Shown: positions 8,922 through 16,677 of the stretch, piece by piece
Layout: each line of letters begins with the position of its first letter
How positions within the stretch are numbered: the stretch's first letter is position 1
Assembly (NCBI RefSeq): GCF_000717335.1
Contig: NZ_JNYZ01000007.1
Coordinates: 248,001 to 312,000, forward strand
Direction of reading: 5' to 3'
From: Amycolatopsis jejuensis
GTDB taxonomy: Bacteria; Actinomycetota; Actinomycetes; Mycobacteriales; Pseudonocardiaceae
Length of the DNA stretch: 64,000 bases
Made by a program: the position numbers and the translations under genes
The notes under the pieces: generated by a model
What the model saw: the letters and a program-made list of their open reading frames with translations, nothing else
What the model was told of the DNA's origin: nothing
The model's database searches: none

Positions 8922-8950
8922 GGGACCTCCTCCGCTGGACCCGGGAGTGG

Positions 8951-8993
8951 AAGGGTTCAGCAATTGCGAATATTAGCAATTGCTGAAGCCCTT
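8951..8993. promoter_or_regulatory. Perfect palindromic operator upstream of the ArsR gene
   Basis: TTCAGCAATTGC at 8956-8967 and its exact reverse complement at 8976-8987 are separated by an 8-nt AT-rich spacer (gaatatta). Flanking AAGGG and CCCTT extend the symmetry with one unpaired base at 8988. It begins 30 bp upstream of the ArsR start and is strikingly AT-rich for this genome, as expected of an ArsR-type operator overlapping the promoter. Confidence 0.7.
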
Positions 8994-9193
8994 CGATCGA
9001 AGGGGCCACCCTCTCGCCTCAGCCGGACTCCGTACCCCCACTCCACGGGCACATCGATGCCGCGAATGGCAGATTTCGCCCGCGACACGCGGAATTCGAC
9101 TCCACCCGGCGAGGTCCGCCCCTCAGACGGGTGGCCGAGGACGCCCGATTCGAGCGACCCATACTCGAACGCATGTTCGATATGATGGTGAGG

Positions 9194-9651
9194 TGCCCGA
9201 GACAGCGATCCTCCCGGCCCGGCAGCCGCCAGACCTGGAGCTGAGACAAAGAACCCCGACCACCCGACGAGTCCAGAACCTCGCCTACGCCCGGCGACCG
9301 GACGCCATCCGGGAACTGGATGACGGCACTCCCTGCCACGCCGCTGCCCCGGCATTCCTGGCCGCCCTGCGCCTACTCGTGCACAAGACCCGCACCCGGG
9401 CCACGCAAGCTGCGGCCAGCTTGCCCTTGCCGCACAAAGCTGTGTCCGCAGGCGATCTCTCCGCGCACCAGGCCGGGGCGATCGCCGACGGTCTTGCCTC
9501 CGCCCCGGACCGCCAATCTCCGGAGAATTACCCACCAAGGGCACCCGGTCACGTTGGCGGTCCAGACCGCTCCCGGGACGGTCCGCCGCGCCGTCACCGG
9601 TTACGCGCCTGTTGGAACCGCGAAGGCGCCCACTTGCAACGCTGCCGATAG
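9194..9651 (+). pseudogene. Decayed DUF222 (13E12-type) protein remnant
   Basis: The stretch 8994-9766 has no intact gene. In the plus frame starting at GTG 9194, residues about 62-105 (VHKTRTRATQAAASLPLPHKAVSAGDLSAHQAGAIADGLAS, split here only for description) resemble the DUF222 segment 'LAAGELSAEHARVIVRAL' found in actinobacterial DUF222-HNH proteins. The frame then degenerates and no HNH motif follows. This looks like the worn remnant of a multi-copy DUF222-HNH gene. The assignment rests on one motif and is uncertain. Confidence 0.35.
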
Positions 9652-9766
9652 CGCTCGGCCCAGCCCAGCGCCGCACCGGCACGGTGGTGGCCGTTCTCGC
9701 CGTCTATGTGCTCGTCGCGGGGTGGTTCTCGGCCTACACCTCACGGTGTGGGAGCACGCGATCTGG

Positions 9767-10987
9767 CTAGTCCTCAGTGATGACGCCGTAGTGCGCGGCC
9801 AGGGTAGCGAACTCGGGTCCGCGTCTGCGGGTCGCGCGGCCGACGAGCTGGCGCATCACGCGCTTGCCCAGCGGCTGGTAACGAACCCAGTCGGGCGCGA
9901 GGTCGCGCGCTTCGGCGAGCCACCCGAGCGCCTGCCGGTCCTTCCGGAGATCAGTGGCAGCAGCGGCGAGGTATAGCCGGTGTCCGGCTTCCCAGAACGC
10001 GGGCACGTCACCGCCGGTGGTCGTGGGCACGGTGGTGGCCAGGCGGAGCGCATGCTCGGGGTCTCCTGATCGGACGGCGAGGTCGACGCGTTGCAGGGCG
10101 GCCACGCGCGGGCCGAAGATCGCGGCCTCGGTCGCGATGTCACCGCTCGATCGGATGGCCGCGGCGTGGGCGGCGGCGAGGAGGTCGTCGGCGCGGGCGG
10201 TGCTGCCGTTGTTGAGGGCGGCGGTGGCGGCGTTGAACAGGAGGTTGCCGAACACGCCGGCGCGGGCGGAGTCGCGGTCGAGCATGCGGGGTTCGATCGC
10301 GGCCGCGGCTTCGGTCGCGACGCGTTCGGCGTCCTCGGAGAGTCCTTGCCGGACCAGGGTCCAGGCGAGGTAGCGCAGCGAGACGGCGCGCTCGATCTCC
10401 GGTGTGTCGGCTTCGGCGGCAGCCTCGACGGCGCGCCGGGCCGCAGTGTAGGCGAGATCGTCGAGCCCCATCCGGCCCGCGATGCCAGCGGACAGGCGGT
10501 AGGCCGTCGAGAGCACGCGATAGCCGCCAGCGCGGTCGTCGTCGCGGGTGTCGCGGACGACGCGGCGGGCGTCGACCAGGACGAGCGGCAACGCGTGGAG
10601 CAGCTCGGCATGCCTGCCGTCGACGTAGGCACGCCACGCCTGGTGTGCGCTGTCGGCCAGCTCCGGAAGGGGCAGTACCTCGCGAGTGTCGGCGAGGTCG
10701 TCGAGGCCGGGAATGAGCGCGTCGGCGTTGATCGCGCGCCGCAGCGGCACCACGTCGACATCGAGAGAGTGCGGCGCAGGCAGCTGCCCGAGTAACGCGT
10801 CGACAGTGACGCCGAGCGCGTCGGCCAGCTTCCGCACGGTCGCTGGCCTGCTCTGCTTGCGTTTGCCCTGCTCGATCCGCGCAACCGTGTCGACGCCGAC
10901 CCCGGCCGCCTCGGCGAGCTGCTCCTGCGACAGGTCGCGCGCGACCCGCAGCCGCGCGAGGTTGTCCCCGATTTGTGTTTCCGCCAT
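9767..10987 (-). CDS. XRE-family regulator with TPR-like sensor domain
   Basis: 406 aa. Residues 5-65 form a Cro/C1 helix-turn-helix (LARLRVARDLSQEQLAEAAGVGVDTVARIEQGKR). The remaining 330 residues are all-helical and alanine/leucine-rich, resembling the TPR-like C-terminal region of actinobacterial XRE regulators. ATG at 10987 is preceded by GGGGGAGG. It follows the NUDIX gene by 28 bp on the same strand, so the two are probably co-transcribed. Ligand and target are unknown. Confidence 0.82.
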   Translation of the reverse strand: MAETQIGDNLARLRVARDLSQEQLAEAAGVGVDTVARIEQGKRKQSRPATVRKLADALGVTVDALLGQLPAPHSLDVDVVPLRRAINADALIPGLDDLADTREVLPLPELADSAHQAWRAYVDGRHAELLHALPLVLVDARRVVRDTRDDDRAGGYRVLSTAYRLSAGIAGRMGLDDLAYTAARRAVEAAAEADTPEIERAVSLRYLAWTLVRQGLSEDAERVATEAAAAIEPRMLDRDSARAGVFGNLLFNAATAALNNGSTARADDLLAAAHAAAIRSSGDIATEAAIFGPRVAALQRVDLAVRSGDPEHALRLATTVPTTTGGDVPAFWEAGHRLYLAAAATDLRKDRQALGWLAEARDLAPDWVRYQPLGKRVMRQLVGRATRRRGPEFATLAAHYGVITED

Positions 10988-11015
10988 GGCGCCCTCCCCC
11001 GGTCGCCGATCGACG

Positions 11016-11507
11016 CTACTGCGAGACCGGGTGTCCGTCCTCGCAGATCATCGGGGCGCGACCAGTCTGGGCGGCGGTAAGCGCGGCACGGAGCCGCCGA
11101 CCGAGTGACGGCTTCACCCGCTCCGCTACGGCATCGACCGGCACCAGCTCCACCGACAGAATCTCCGGGTCGGTGAGGGTCAGCCGTGCGGCCTCGTCTT
11201 CGGTGATCCGGCCGCCGTCGAAAATGAACGCCATCCCCTCAGGCATACGCCCGTCGTCCGGGATGTAGTCGATCACCAGCAGAGCGCCGAGCGGGCGGTC
11301 GATCCCGACCTCCTCGGCGCATTCCCGGCGCGCTGTGCGCCATGGCGGCTCGTCGACCTCGCACACCCCGCCAGGGATGTCCCAGTGCTCCTTGTACGAC
11401 GGCTCGACCAGCAGCACCCGGTCCGCGCCGTCCCGAATCAGAGTGCCGGCAGACATCCGTTTCCGCGGGAGCGAGCGCACGTACTCGTCGAACGGCAGCA
11501 GGTCCAC
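11016..11507 (-). CDS. NUDIX hydrolase
   Basis: 163 aa with a complete Nudix box around residues 46-69: GGVCEVDEPPWRTARRECAEEVGI fits G-x5-E-x7-R-E-U-x-E-E-x-G-U, with cysteine at the U before the EE pair. Such proteins cleave nucleoside diphosphates linked to another moiety; the substrate cannot be read from the sequence. GTG at 11507 has no clear ribosome site, but TACTCT lies 8 nt upstream, which suggests a leaderless mRNA. Likely operon with the XRE regulator. Confidence 0.85.
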   Translation of the reverse strand: MDLLPFDEYVRSLPRKRMSAGTLIRDGADRVLLVEPSYKEHWDIPGGVCEVDEPPWRTARRECAEEVGIDRPLGALLVIDYIPDDGRMPEGMAFIFDGGRITEDEAARLTLTDPEILSVELVPVDAVAERVKPSLGRRLRAALTAAQTGRAPMICEDGHPVSQ

Positions 11508-11693
11508 AAGTCCGGAGAGTACAGACGACGCGGCACCAGAATTGATCTAGGCCAATCACGCCCAGTTCACCAAATGCCCGGACTGCAAATGCTGGTTACC
11601 GGCTGTGTTATGAGTGATCACGCTCGGAAAGAATTTCCGCATGTGCAAGCACGGACCGGTCGCTGACCACCCGGCCCCCGGCGGGGATACACG

Positions 11694-11978
11694 ATGACCG
11701 CGCTGATCTACCTCGACCCCGAGGCAATTCACCCGGTAATCGACAGGGTGTGGCACCGGACCCGGCTCTCGCGTATCCCTGCGCCAGGCGAGACGATCAG
11801 CACACGCTGCGGCGAAACCGCCGCAGCCGAGTTCGAACCGATGCACAGGCGCCCCGAGCAAGGAGTGCCGACCCAGTGCCCGTACTGCGATGTCGAGTAC
11901 CGCCGCGAGCGCGGAGTACCCATCCCCGACGGGCACCCGGGGCTTCAGCCGCGGCCGAAGCGTCGGAGGCCGCGATGA
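11694..11978 (+). CDS. Small hypothetical protein with CPYC motif
   Basis: 94 aa beginning MTALIYLDPEAIHPV. It contains TRCGET and TQCPYCDVEY, which together could bind one zinc, and ends in a basic tail (PKRRRPR). It is the first of a compact run of very small genes; its stop overlaps the next ATG (ATGA). No family is recognised. The acid/His-rich N-terminus is not a signal peptide. Good coupling and a plausible zinc site make it a real gene. Confidence 0.6.
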   Translation: MTALIYLDPEAIHPVIDRVWHRTRLSRIPAPGETISTRCGETAAAEFEPMHRRPEQGVPTQCPYCDVEYRRERGVPIPDGHPGLQPRPKRRRPR

Positions 11979-12166
11979 GCATCGGATTCGGTCCCCTCCG
12001 GCCCTCGGCAGAGGAATACCGCCTGGCTGCGATCCCGCACGCGTTCGGCGAGGACATCCCCGAAGCGGAGCTGCAGGCGGCCGGCCGGATCACGAAGTAC
12101 CACTGGCCGCGAGGCCGTTCTGCCGTCCGGCCCCCGCGTCCGGATGAGATTCCCCCTGTCGAATGA
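11975..12166 (+). CDS. Small hypothetical protein
   Basis: 63 aa (MSIGFGPLRPSAEEYRL...), coupled to the preceding gene by an ATGA overlap. Aromatic and charged, no membrane segment, proline-rich C-terminus (RPPRPDEIPPVE). No family recognised. The overlap with its neighbour is the main support. Confidence 0.5.
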   Translation: MSIGFGPLRPSAEEYRLAAIPHAFGEDIPEAELQAAGRITKYHWPRGRSAVRPPRPDEIPPVE

Positions 12167-12284
12167 CCAGCTGACCACTGCGACGTGGTCACCCAGCCTC
12201 CCGGCCGCCGCGTTCCTCCCTGGCATGGCGCTGCGGCCGGGTTCCGACCTGCCCGCTTTCCAGCCCCGGCGAAAAGGACGGCTC

Positions 12285-12422
12285 ATGCCGAAACCCGCAC
12301 GCAACCCAGCCGGACCAGGCCCCACCCGGCCGGGACCAGGGAAGCAAGGGTCCCCGCGGCCCACCCACACCAACCCCGCCCCGCAGCCCCGGCCGGTCCA
12401 ACCGCGACGGCCCGAGCGATAG
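12285..12422 (+). CDS. Very small proline-rich peptide
   Basis: 45 aa starting MPKPARNPAGPG, with AGGA nine bases upstream of the ATG. About one third proline, with glycine, arginine and asparagine, so disordered. It might be chance in such GC-rich DNA; support is the ribosome site and its place in the run of small genes. Confidence 0.3.
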   Translation: MPKPARNPAGPGPTRPGPGKQGSPRPTHTNPAPQPRPVQPRRPER

Positions 12423-12431
12423 GAGAAACCC

Positions 12432-12626
12432 GTGCCGGACAAGCCGAACCGGCCACGCCGCCGCGATCACCGCAGCTGTCTCACCGGCGGGCAAGGGAAT
12501 GCAGCCATCGGCTCAGCAGGCAGCCGCCCGCCGCAGCAGCCGACTGGGCCAACCCGTCCCGGCGGCGGGTTCCGGTCATACCTCTTCCGGTGGCGTCCGA
12601 GCGAGCCACCGCAAGAGGATGCCTGA
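12432..12626 (+). CDS. Very small basic hypothetical protein
   Basis: 64 aa from GTG at 12432, preceded by AGGAG. Basic N-terminus (MPDKPNRPRRRDHRSC), glycine/proline-rich middle, acidic end. No family recognised. Together with the previous frame it sits between the CPYC protein and the winged-helix gene, all on the plus strand. Confidence 0.35.
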   Translation: MPDKPNRPRRRDHRSCLTGGQGNAAIGSAGSRPPQQPTGPTRPGGGFRSYLFRWRPSEPPQEDA

Positions 12627-12654
12627 CGGTGCGCCGGCTGGTTACGATGAGGCC

Positions 12655-12918
12655 ATGCCGATGACGAGGGACACGCGCAGGCTGGCGTCGACGCTACTCA
12701 CTGAGGCCGAAGACCACCGCTTCTCCGCCTCGGAACTGCGGCAAGCCACCCGAATGCACAATGCACGCCTGTACCCCCTCCTCGAACAGTGGCTCGACCG
12801 CGGCTGGATCACCGACGACTACGACCCGTCGCCGCACGACGCGCCGGAGCAGCCCCAGCCACTTCACTACTACTTGGTGACGGAACTCGGCCGCCGCGAA
12901 CTCGCCAGGATGTCGTAA
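12655..12918 (+). CDS. PadR-like winged-helix protein
   Basis: 87 aa from the ATG at 12655. The pattern FSASELRQATRMHNARLYPLLEQWLDRGWITD followed by YYLVTELGRREL is the PadR/MarR-like winged helix, in which a short helix selects DNA and the wing carries YYxLTxxG. It has no C-terminal dimerisation helix of full PadR proteins, so it resembles the minimal PadR forms. It is followed by a strong hairpin terminator and closes the small-gene run. Confidence 0.75.
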   Translation: MPMTRDTRRLASTLLTEAEDHRFSASELRQATRMHNARLYPLLEQWLDRGWITDDYDPSPHDAPEQPQPLHYYLVTELGRRELARMS

Positions 12919-12936
12919 CACCTGCTCAGAAACGAC

Positions 12937-12980
12937 GAAGAGCCCCACCGCCTGCGTAATGTAGGCGGCAGGGTTCTTTC
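12937..12980 (+). terminator. Intrinsic terminator after the PadR-like gene
   Basis: A hairpin with CCGCCT / AGGCGG (12946-12970 region), extended by GCCC and GGGT arms and followed by TTCTTTC. Position is 19 bp after the stop codon. Confidence 0.7.
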
Positions 12981-13093
12981 GTGGTGCTCAGTTCCTGCGA
13001 CCGGGCGGCGCCGGGTTGACAGTCCCGGAGCGCAGACCGGCCGGGTGAGCGGGTCATCAGCTGCTGCAAGCGACTCACCGTGAATACAGGCGG

Positions 13094-13123
13094 GACGGCC
13101 GCCCGAAGTGGGTCGCGGCCGTC
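13094..13123 (-). terminator. Hairpin, probable displaced terminator of the acyl-CoA dehydrogenase
   Basis: GACGGCCG at 13094-13101 pairs exactly with CGGCCGTC at 13116-13123. On the minus strand it lies about 70 bp past the stop codon of the truncated acyl-CoA dehydrogenase tail at 13195. The intact gene at 16604 has no such hairpin behind it. The natural reading is that the island pushed the terminator 3.4 kb away from its gene. Confidence 0.5.
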
Positions 13124-13194
13124 GAGCCGGAGTGGAAATTCGTCCGCTTATTCACCGGCCCACCACAATGAAGACCGCACTGAACTGCATGAAT

Positions 13195-13268
13195 TCAGCC
13201 CTTCAGGAGCTGCCGAGCCATCACCACGCGCTGAATCTGGTTCGTTCCCTCATAAATCTGCGTGATCT
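13195..13268. repeat. Left attachment-site repeat (acyl-CoA dehydrogenase 3' end fragment)
   Basis: 74 bp matching 16604-16677 at 70 positions. Read on the minus strand it encodes the last 23 residues and stop of the acyl-CoA dehydrogenase (ITQIYEGTNQIQRVVMARQ and the final four). All four mismatches are synonymous third-position changes. Coding similarity ends abruptly at 13268. Confidence 0.85.
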
Positions 13269-13671
13269 CTCAGCCGGTTCCAACCCATCTGGCGATCATG
13301 CCTGAAAACTGCCTCTGAGCTGCTGAAACGTCTCTCGACAGTTCTCGGTGAATCTTGGCCTTACCCGACGTCTGACGGCCTGTAGAAGGCCTGGCTCACG
13401 TCGGGTCTTTGGCATGACTGCCGCCGATCACGGATCAGACAGGGACTCACAGGTGCCGATCGCGCACCACGCATGCGAGATCCCCCATATCGCTGCTTAC
13501 CCTCGCCGGTTCGGCTTTCACCTCGGGCGCCCCGTGCGCCTGTTGAAGGGGACTGCCTGAAGTATGGCGCGCTGCCCGCTGATCCTCGACAGGTTCCAGC
13601 GGTCCCCGACCTGCCCGTGCCTCTTCTCTCCGCTTCCGTCGCCCCGCCATCCCTAGCGCCGGGTCGATCGC

Positions 13672-13706
13672 GTCAAGGCACGCTTTCCCGCCTTAATGAG
13701 GGCGGG
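13672..13706. repeat. Degenerate copy of TCAAGGC...GCCTT hairpin repeat
   Basis: GCGTCAAGGCACGCTTTCCC followed by GCCTTAA resembles the 25-bp-arm inverted repeat at 49491-49549 (TCAAGGCATCTTTCCCGCCTTGA core) but one arm has decayed. A second small hairpin, CCCGCC / GGCGGG at 13687-13706, overlaps it. Probably a scattered host repeat inside the island. Confidence 0.4.
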
Positions 13707-14113
13707 CCGGTGTTAGACGCTGAGAAGCGAGGGACCCCCCTGGTGACCACTGCGCGTCGGCTGGGTGAGCCGGGAGATTGGGCCGAAGTGCTCCTCTGGA
13801 TCTCCGTCGGCGGCGGCGCGCTGCGCGGTGCTGCTCGTCGGCGGGCTCGCCGCGACCGGCGGCCGGAGCGGAGCGGCAGGCCATCCGTGTCGCACGGGCG
13901 GAGCCCGCCGTACGGGTGGTGACGTGCGCGCCGCCGACGGCGGCACCTCGATCCCATACAGCCAAGTTCGGCAAGAGCACAATACTTGGCTCGCCAGCAA
14001 CGATTAGGTCTCAAAACAAACTTCGACCACTTAAGACGTCAGTCCGCCGTAACAGACCAGGCCCGCTTCGCGATGGATGCTAAGCGAAAGCACGAGAAGG
14101 GGCGAGTGGCTAG

Positions 14114-15625
14114 ATGAAGCGCTCAAGCAGCAACTCGCTAGAAGCGTTCCTGGATATCGCCTGGCGAAATATTGGACGCGCCAGCGTCGATCTAGATCTT
14201 CCCGATATTGTCAACTACGCAGATATCGGATCGCAGTGGGAAACGTTCAAGGCTACGCTTATTCGCGACTTTAAGAGTGGGGATCTGCTTCCCTTGAGCG
14301 TAGAGATCGTCGATCTCCCCAAGGATCGGATTGCAGTTAGACCACTCGCACGCCTCGATATAGCGCGAAGACTGGCTTATGAAGCTTTTGTCATAGCGAT
14401 AGCACCTGAGATTGGTCGCATCACCTCAAAATCAGTATACAGCAGCAGATGGTGGAAGAAAGAGCAGAGAATGCTAAGCCCCATCGGCTGGTGGATCAGA
14501 ATGCAGAAAGATGCCCGTAAGTTTCATCGAAAGAACCCTGACTATTTCTTGGCACGCACGGATATCTCATCATTTTTTGAACACGTGGATGTGAGCATTC
14601 TATCCGACGACTTAAGACAGCTCGGCGTTGAACCGTGGGCACGAGAGGCGCTAGAGCAATTTCTGAGAGCTTTCAACAACATGAGTAGCGCCTGGGGAAT
14701 TCCGCAAGGTCCTGATATGTCTGGATCTCTGGCGAATCTGTATCTTGCGCCACTTGACAGCGAACTGCGTCGCAGCGGCTTTAGGCACTTCCGATACTCG
14801 GACGACATGTACATATTTGGCAAGGACTGGTCAGCACTTCGACAAATTCTAGTTAATACCAACAGAACTCTACGGCACAGGCATCTAAACCTGGCGTCCT
14901 CAAAGACTGAGATAATCGCGAGCGACAAGGTTTTGGAGCATCTGGAAGACAGAGAAAAGGATGCCATCAACTATGGCATAAACGTCGGCATGGACAACGT
15001 AAACGACGATCTTCACGCCTTATTCGACAGGGCAATCGAGACGGAAAGTGCGCGCGACCTGAAATTTTGCCTCACAAACCTGCGCGAGATCAAGGATGAC
15101 TACGCCATCCACTGGTTACTCGCAAACTTCCTATCCGTGCCCCATATTGCGCGGCAAGTATTGATCTATTTGAGTCTTTTTACTGAGGAGCAACCTCACA
15201 TTGGACGCATTGTTGCCAGACATTTAGCCAGTGACGAGCTTGCACTTTATCCATATGCTCAATGCCATATCTTTGTCTTCCTAATTAGAAATTCTATCAA
15301 AAGCAGAGTCGCTGTTGATAGCGCGTGGGCAGTCCTTCTGGACAGGAACGCTGAAACCTTCCTGCGAGAGACAGCCGCACGCTACCTCGGACTCTTCAGT
15401 CAAGCCGGAGAAAGCGCACGCTTAAAGCAGGAGTATCAAGTCGAACCCAATAGCAGGGTTCGTCGTGCACTCCTCGTCGCTTGCTATGAATCAAATCAGT
15501 GCAGTGATGAATGGCTCTTGTCCGTCACAAGTGCTGACCCTGTTCTAGCTTTGACGGCAGACTATCTACGATCCAACCCTACGTTTGTCCCATTTCCCGA
15601 GGTTGAGAGCCCAGCATGGCAATAG
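14114..15625 (+). CDS. Reverse transcriptase, UG/Abi-like, probable anti-phage defence
   Basis: 503 aa. Reverse transcriptase motifs are in order: R76-PLARLD, ARTDISSFFEHVD with motif A Asp150, GIPQGP at 195-200, YSDD at 228-231 (motif C, YSDD instead of the usual YADD), and NLASSKTEII at 259-268. The catalytic aspartates 150, 230 and 231 are all present. There is no maturase, En or integrase domain. Instead residues about 295-503 are a leucine/alanine-rich helical region, which fits the 'unknown group'/Abi RTs rather than group II introns, retrons or DGRs. The gene overlaps the SLATT gene by 10 bp. Codon use is far more AT-rich than in neighbouring genes, showing transfer. ATG at 14114 lacks a strong ribosome site (AAGGGG about 16 bp upstream). 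Confidence 0.9.
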   Translation: MKRSSSNSLEAFLDIAWRNIGRASVDLDLPDIVNYADIGSQWETFKATLIRDFKSGDLLPLSVEIVDLPKDRIAVRPLARLDIARRLAYEAFVIAIAPEIGRITSKSVYSSRWWKKEQRMLSPIGWWIRMQKDARKFHRKNPDYFLARTDISSFFEHVDVSILSDDLRQLGVEPWAREALEQFLRAFNNMSSAWGIPQGPDMSGSLANLYLAPLDSELRRSGFRHFRYSDDMYIFGKDWSALRQILVNTNRTLRHRHLNLASSKTEIIASDKVLEHLEDREKDAINYGINVGMDNVNDDLHALFDRAIETESARDLKFCLTNLREIKDDYAIHWLLANFLSVPHIARQVLIYLSLFTEEQPHIGRIVARHLASDELALYPYAQCHIFVFLIRNSIKSRVAVDSAWAVLLDRNAETFLRETAARYLGLFSQAGESARLKQEYQVEPNSRVRRALLVACYESNQCSDEWLLSVTSADPVLALTADYLRSNPTFVPFPEVESPAWQ

Positions 15626-16116
15626 AAAGCGAAGTTGTAGAGGTCTACACATCGCAGATGCGGAAGATTTATGAAGACGCTAGCTACTCCTCTCAAGCGT
15701 ACTTTGAAGCTGTCAAATATGCTGAAATGTGGGGTCGCGCAATCGTCTTCGTCCCTGCAATCCTAGGCGCTATCGCAGGAATACTAGTCGCACTCAATTA
15801 TCCTAAGGAGTGGGGATCCGTAGGTGCAGTAGCCGGCACTGTCGCCGCAACCGCTTCATTCTTGGGCACTAACAGGAATTCGGCTAGCTTCAAAGTTTCG
15901 GCACGAGAATTCACGAAGATTAGACATAAGGCAGCCCTAGAGATTTCACTGGCCTCACGTCAGTCAACCGAAATAGATCTGGACAATACACTTAGATCTC
16001 TTAGGTCTTCTTATGACACGATCGTCGAGACGTGCGAGCCGGTACCGAGCCGCCCTTTTGCCAAGGCCCAGAAAAGGATCCAGAAGGGAGTTCTTGAATA
16101 TGAAGGAACCAAATAG
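15616..16116 (+). CDS. SLATT-domain two-TM protein, probable effector of the RT
   Basis: 166 aa; ATG at 15616 lies inside the end of the RT frame, so translation is coupled. Architecture is that of SLATT proteins: an amphipathic helix (YFEAVKYAEMWGRA), two membrane segments (about residues 38-58 and 67-84, the second ending in a polar GTNRN turn), then a charged helix (REFTKIRHKAALEI) and a C-terminal helix with PSRPFAKAQKRI. SLATT proteins (Burroughs and co-workers' nucleotide-signalling survey) are predicted pore-forming effectors in conflict systems, paired with nucleotide cyclases, SLOG sensors or RTs. The inference is membrane damage or growth arrest on RT activation. Assignment is by eye. 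Confidence 0.75.
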   Translation: MAIESEVVEVYTSQMRKIYEDASYSSQAYFEAVKYAEMWGRAIVFVPAILGAIAGILVALNYPKEWGSVGAVAGTVAATASFLGTNRNSASFKVSAREFTKIRHKAALEISLASRQSTEIDLDNTLRSLRSSYDTIVETCEPVPSRPFAKAQKRIQKGVLEYEGTK

Positions 16117-16268
16117 CTTTACAACCTTCAAGTTGCACATTAGATACCTGACCGTTTTGTGGCAGTAAAGCCATGTACACGTATCTTTTGGGGCGACGCA
16201 CCTACTGGCACAGGAGGCTCAGCTTGCTCCCCTGACGATCGTTTCAGTCGAGTATTCTTCGAATCTGG

Positions 16269-16559
16269 TTGGCTCAGCCGAGGTGGGCGTCGTGTGGCAG
16301 GGCGCGTTCAGGACGGCTGAGATCGCCTACCGTGGCCGGGCGGGACGGCATGCACGCGTTGCGGCACTTCTTCGTCTCGGCGCTGTTGTCCCGCGCCGTG
16401 TCGATCAAGGAACTCGCCGAGTACCTCGGGCACTCCGACGCCGGGTTCACCCTGCGGACGTACACGCACCTCGTCCCGTCGAGCCACGAGAGGGCTCGGC
16501 AGGCGATCGACGCGGTGTTCGGGCGGCCTGGCTCCCATGACGGCCTGGAGGCGGCTTGA
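16269..16559 (+). pseudogene. Tyrosine recombinase remnant (catalytic C-terminal part only)
   Basis: An open frame of 96 aa whose second half is the end of a phage-type integrase: HALRHFFVSALL (box II H-x-x-R), LGHSDAGFTLRTYTH (LGH and the catalytic Tyr65). The N-terminal arm, core-binding domain and first catalytic arginine are missing; upstream DNA to 16117 holds no continuation. Full integrases have about 370-400 aa. It sits 44 bp from the right attachment repeat, as integrase genes usually do. Confidence 0.75.
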
Positions 16560-16603
16560 TCATGAGCAGCCAGCGCCGCCCGGACTACCGGATCAAGATC
16601 AAA

Positions 16604-16677
16604 TCAGCCCTTCAGCAGCTGCCGAGCCATCACGACACGCTGAATCTGGTTCGTCCCCTCATAAATCTGCGTGATCT
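16604..16677. repeat. Right attachment-site repeat, forming the 3' end of the acyl-CoA dehydrogenase gene
   Basis: 74 bp, 70 identical to 13195-13268; starts exactly at the stop codon of the intact gene. It includes the codons for YEGT, whose Glu is the catalytic base in most acyl-CoA dehydrogenases, so integration here must rebuild the gene exactly. Confidence 0.85.

Larger units (their letters stand above)
13195..16677. mobile_element. Small integrated island carrying RT-SLATT genes
   Basis: A 3.4-kb segment flanked by 74-bp direct repeats of the 3' end of the acyl-CoA dehydrogenase gene (13195-13268 and 16604-16677). It carries a reverse transcriptase, a SLATT-type membrane protein and the C-terminal part of a tyrosine integrase next to the right repeat. 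From about 13960 to 16260 the base composition is clearly lower in GC than everything around it, marking foreign origin. Between 13269 and 14113 I find no convincing gene: a degenerate hairpin repeat, GC-rich sequence with short unsupported frames, then AT-richer DNA before the RT. With a truncated integrase the element is probably no longer self-mobile. Confidence 0.75.

Noticed and set aside
13269..14083. Several 60-150-codon frames on both strands in the left part of the island
   Set aside because: No ribosome sites, mutual overlap in several frames, no recognisable motif; frames between 13690 and 13925 look like GC-bias artefacts, though one (GTG 13743) has a faint resemblance to small plasmid-type membrane proteins.
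14114..15625. RT as a group II intron, retron or diversity-generating RT
   Set aside because: No maturase/endonuclease domains and no intron RNA ends seen; no msr/msd-like inverted repeats directly before the gene; no template/variable repeat pair found by eye.
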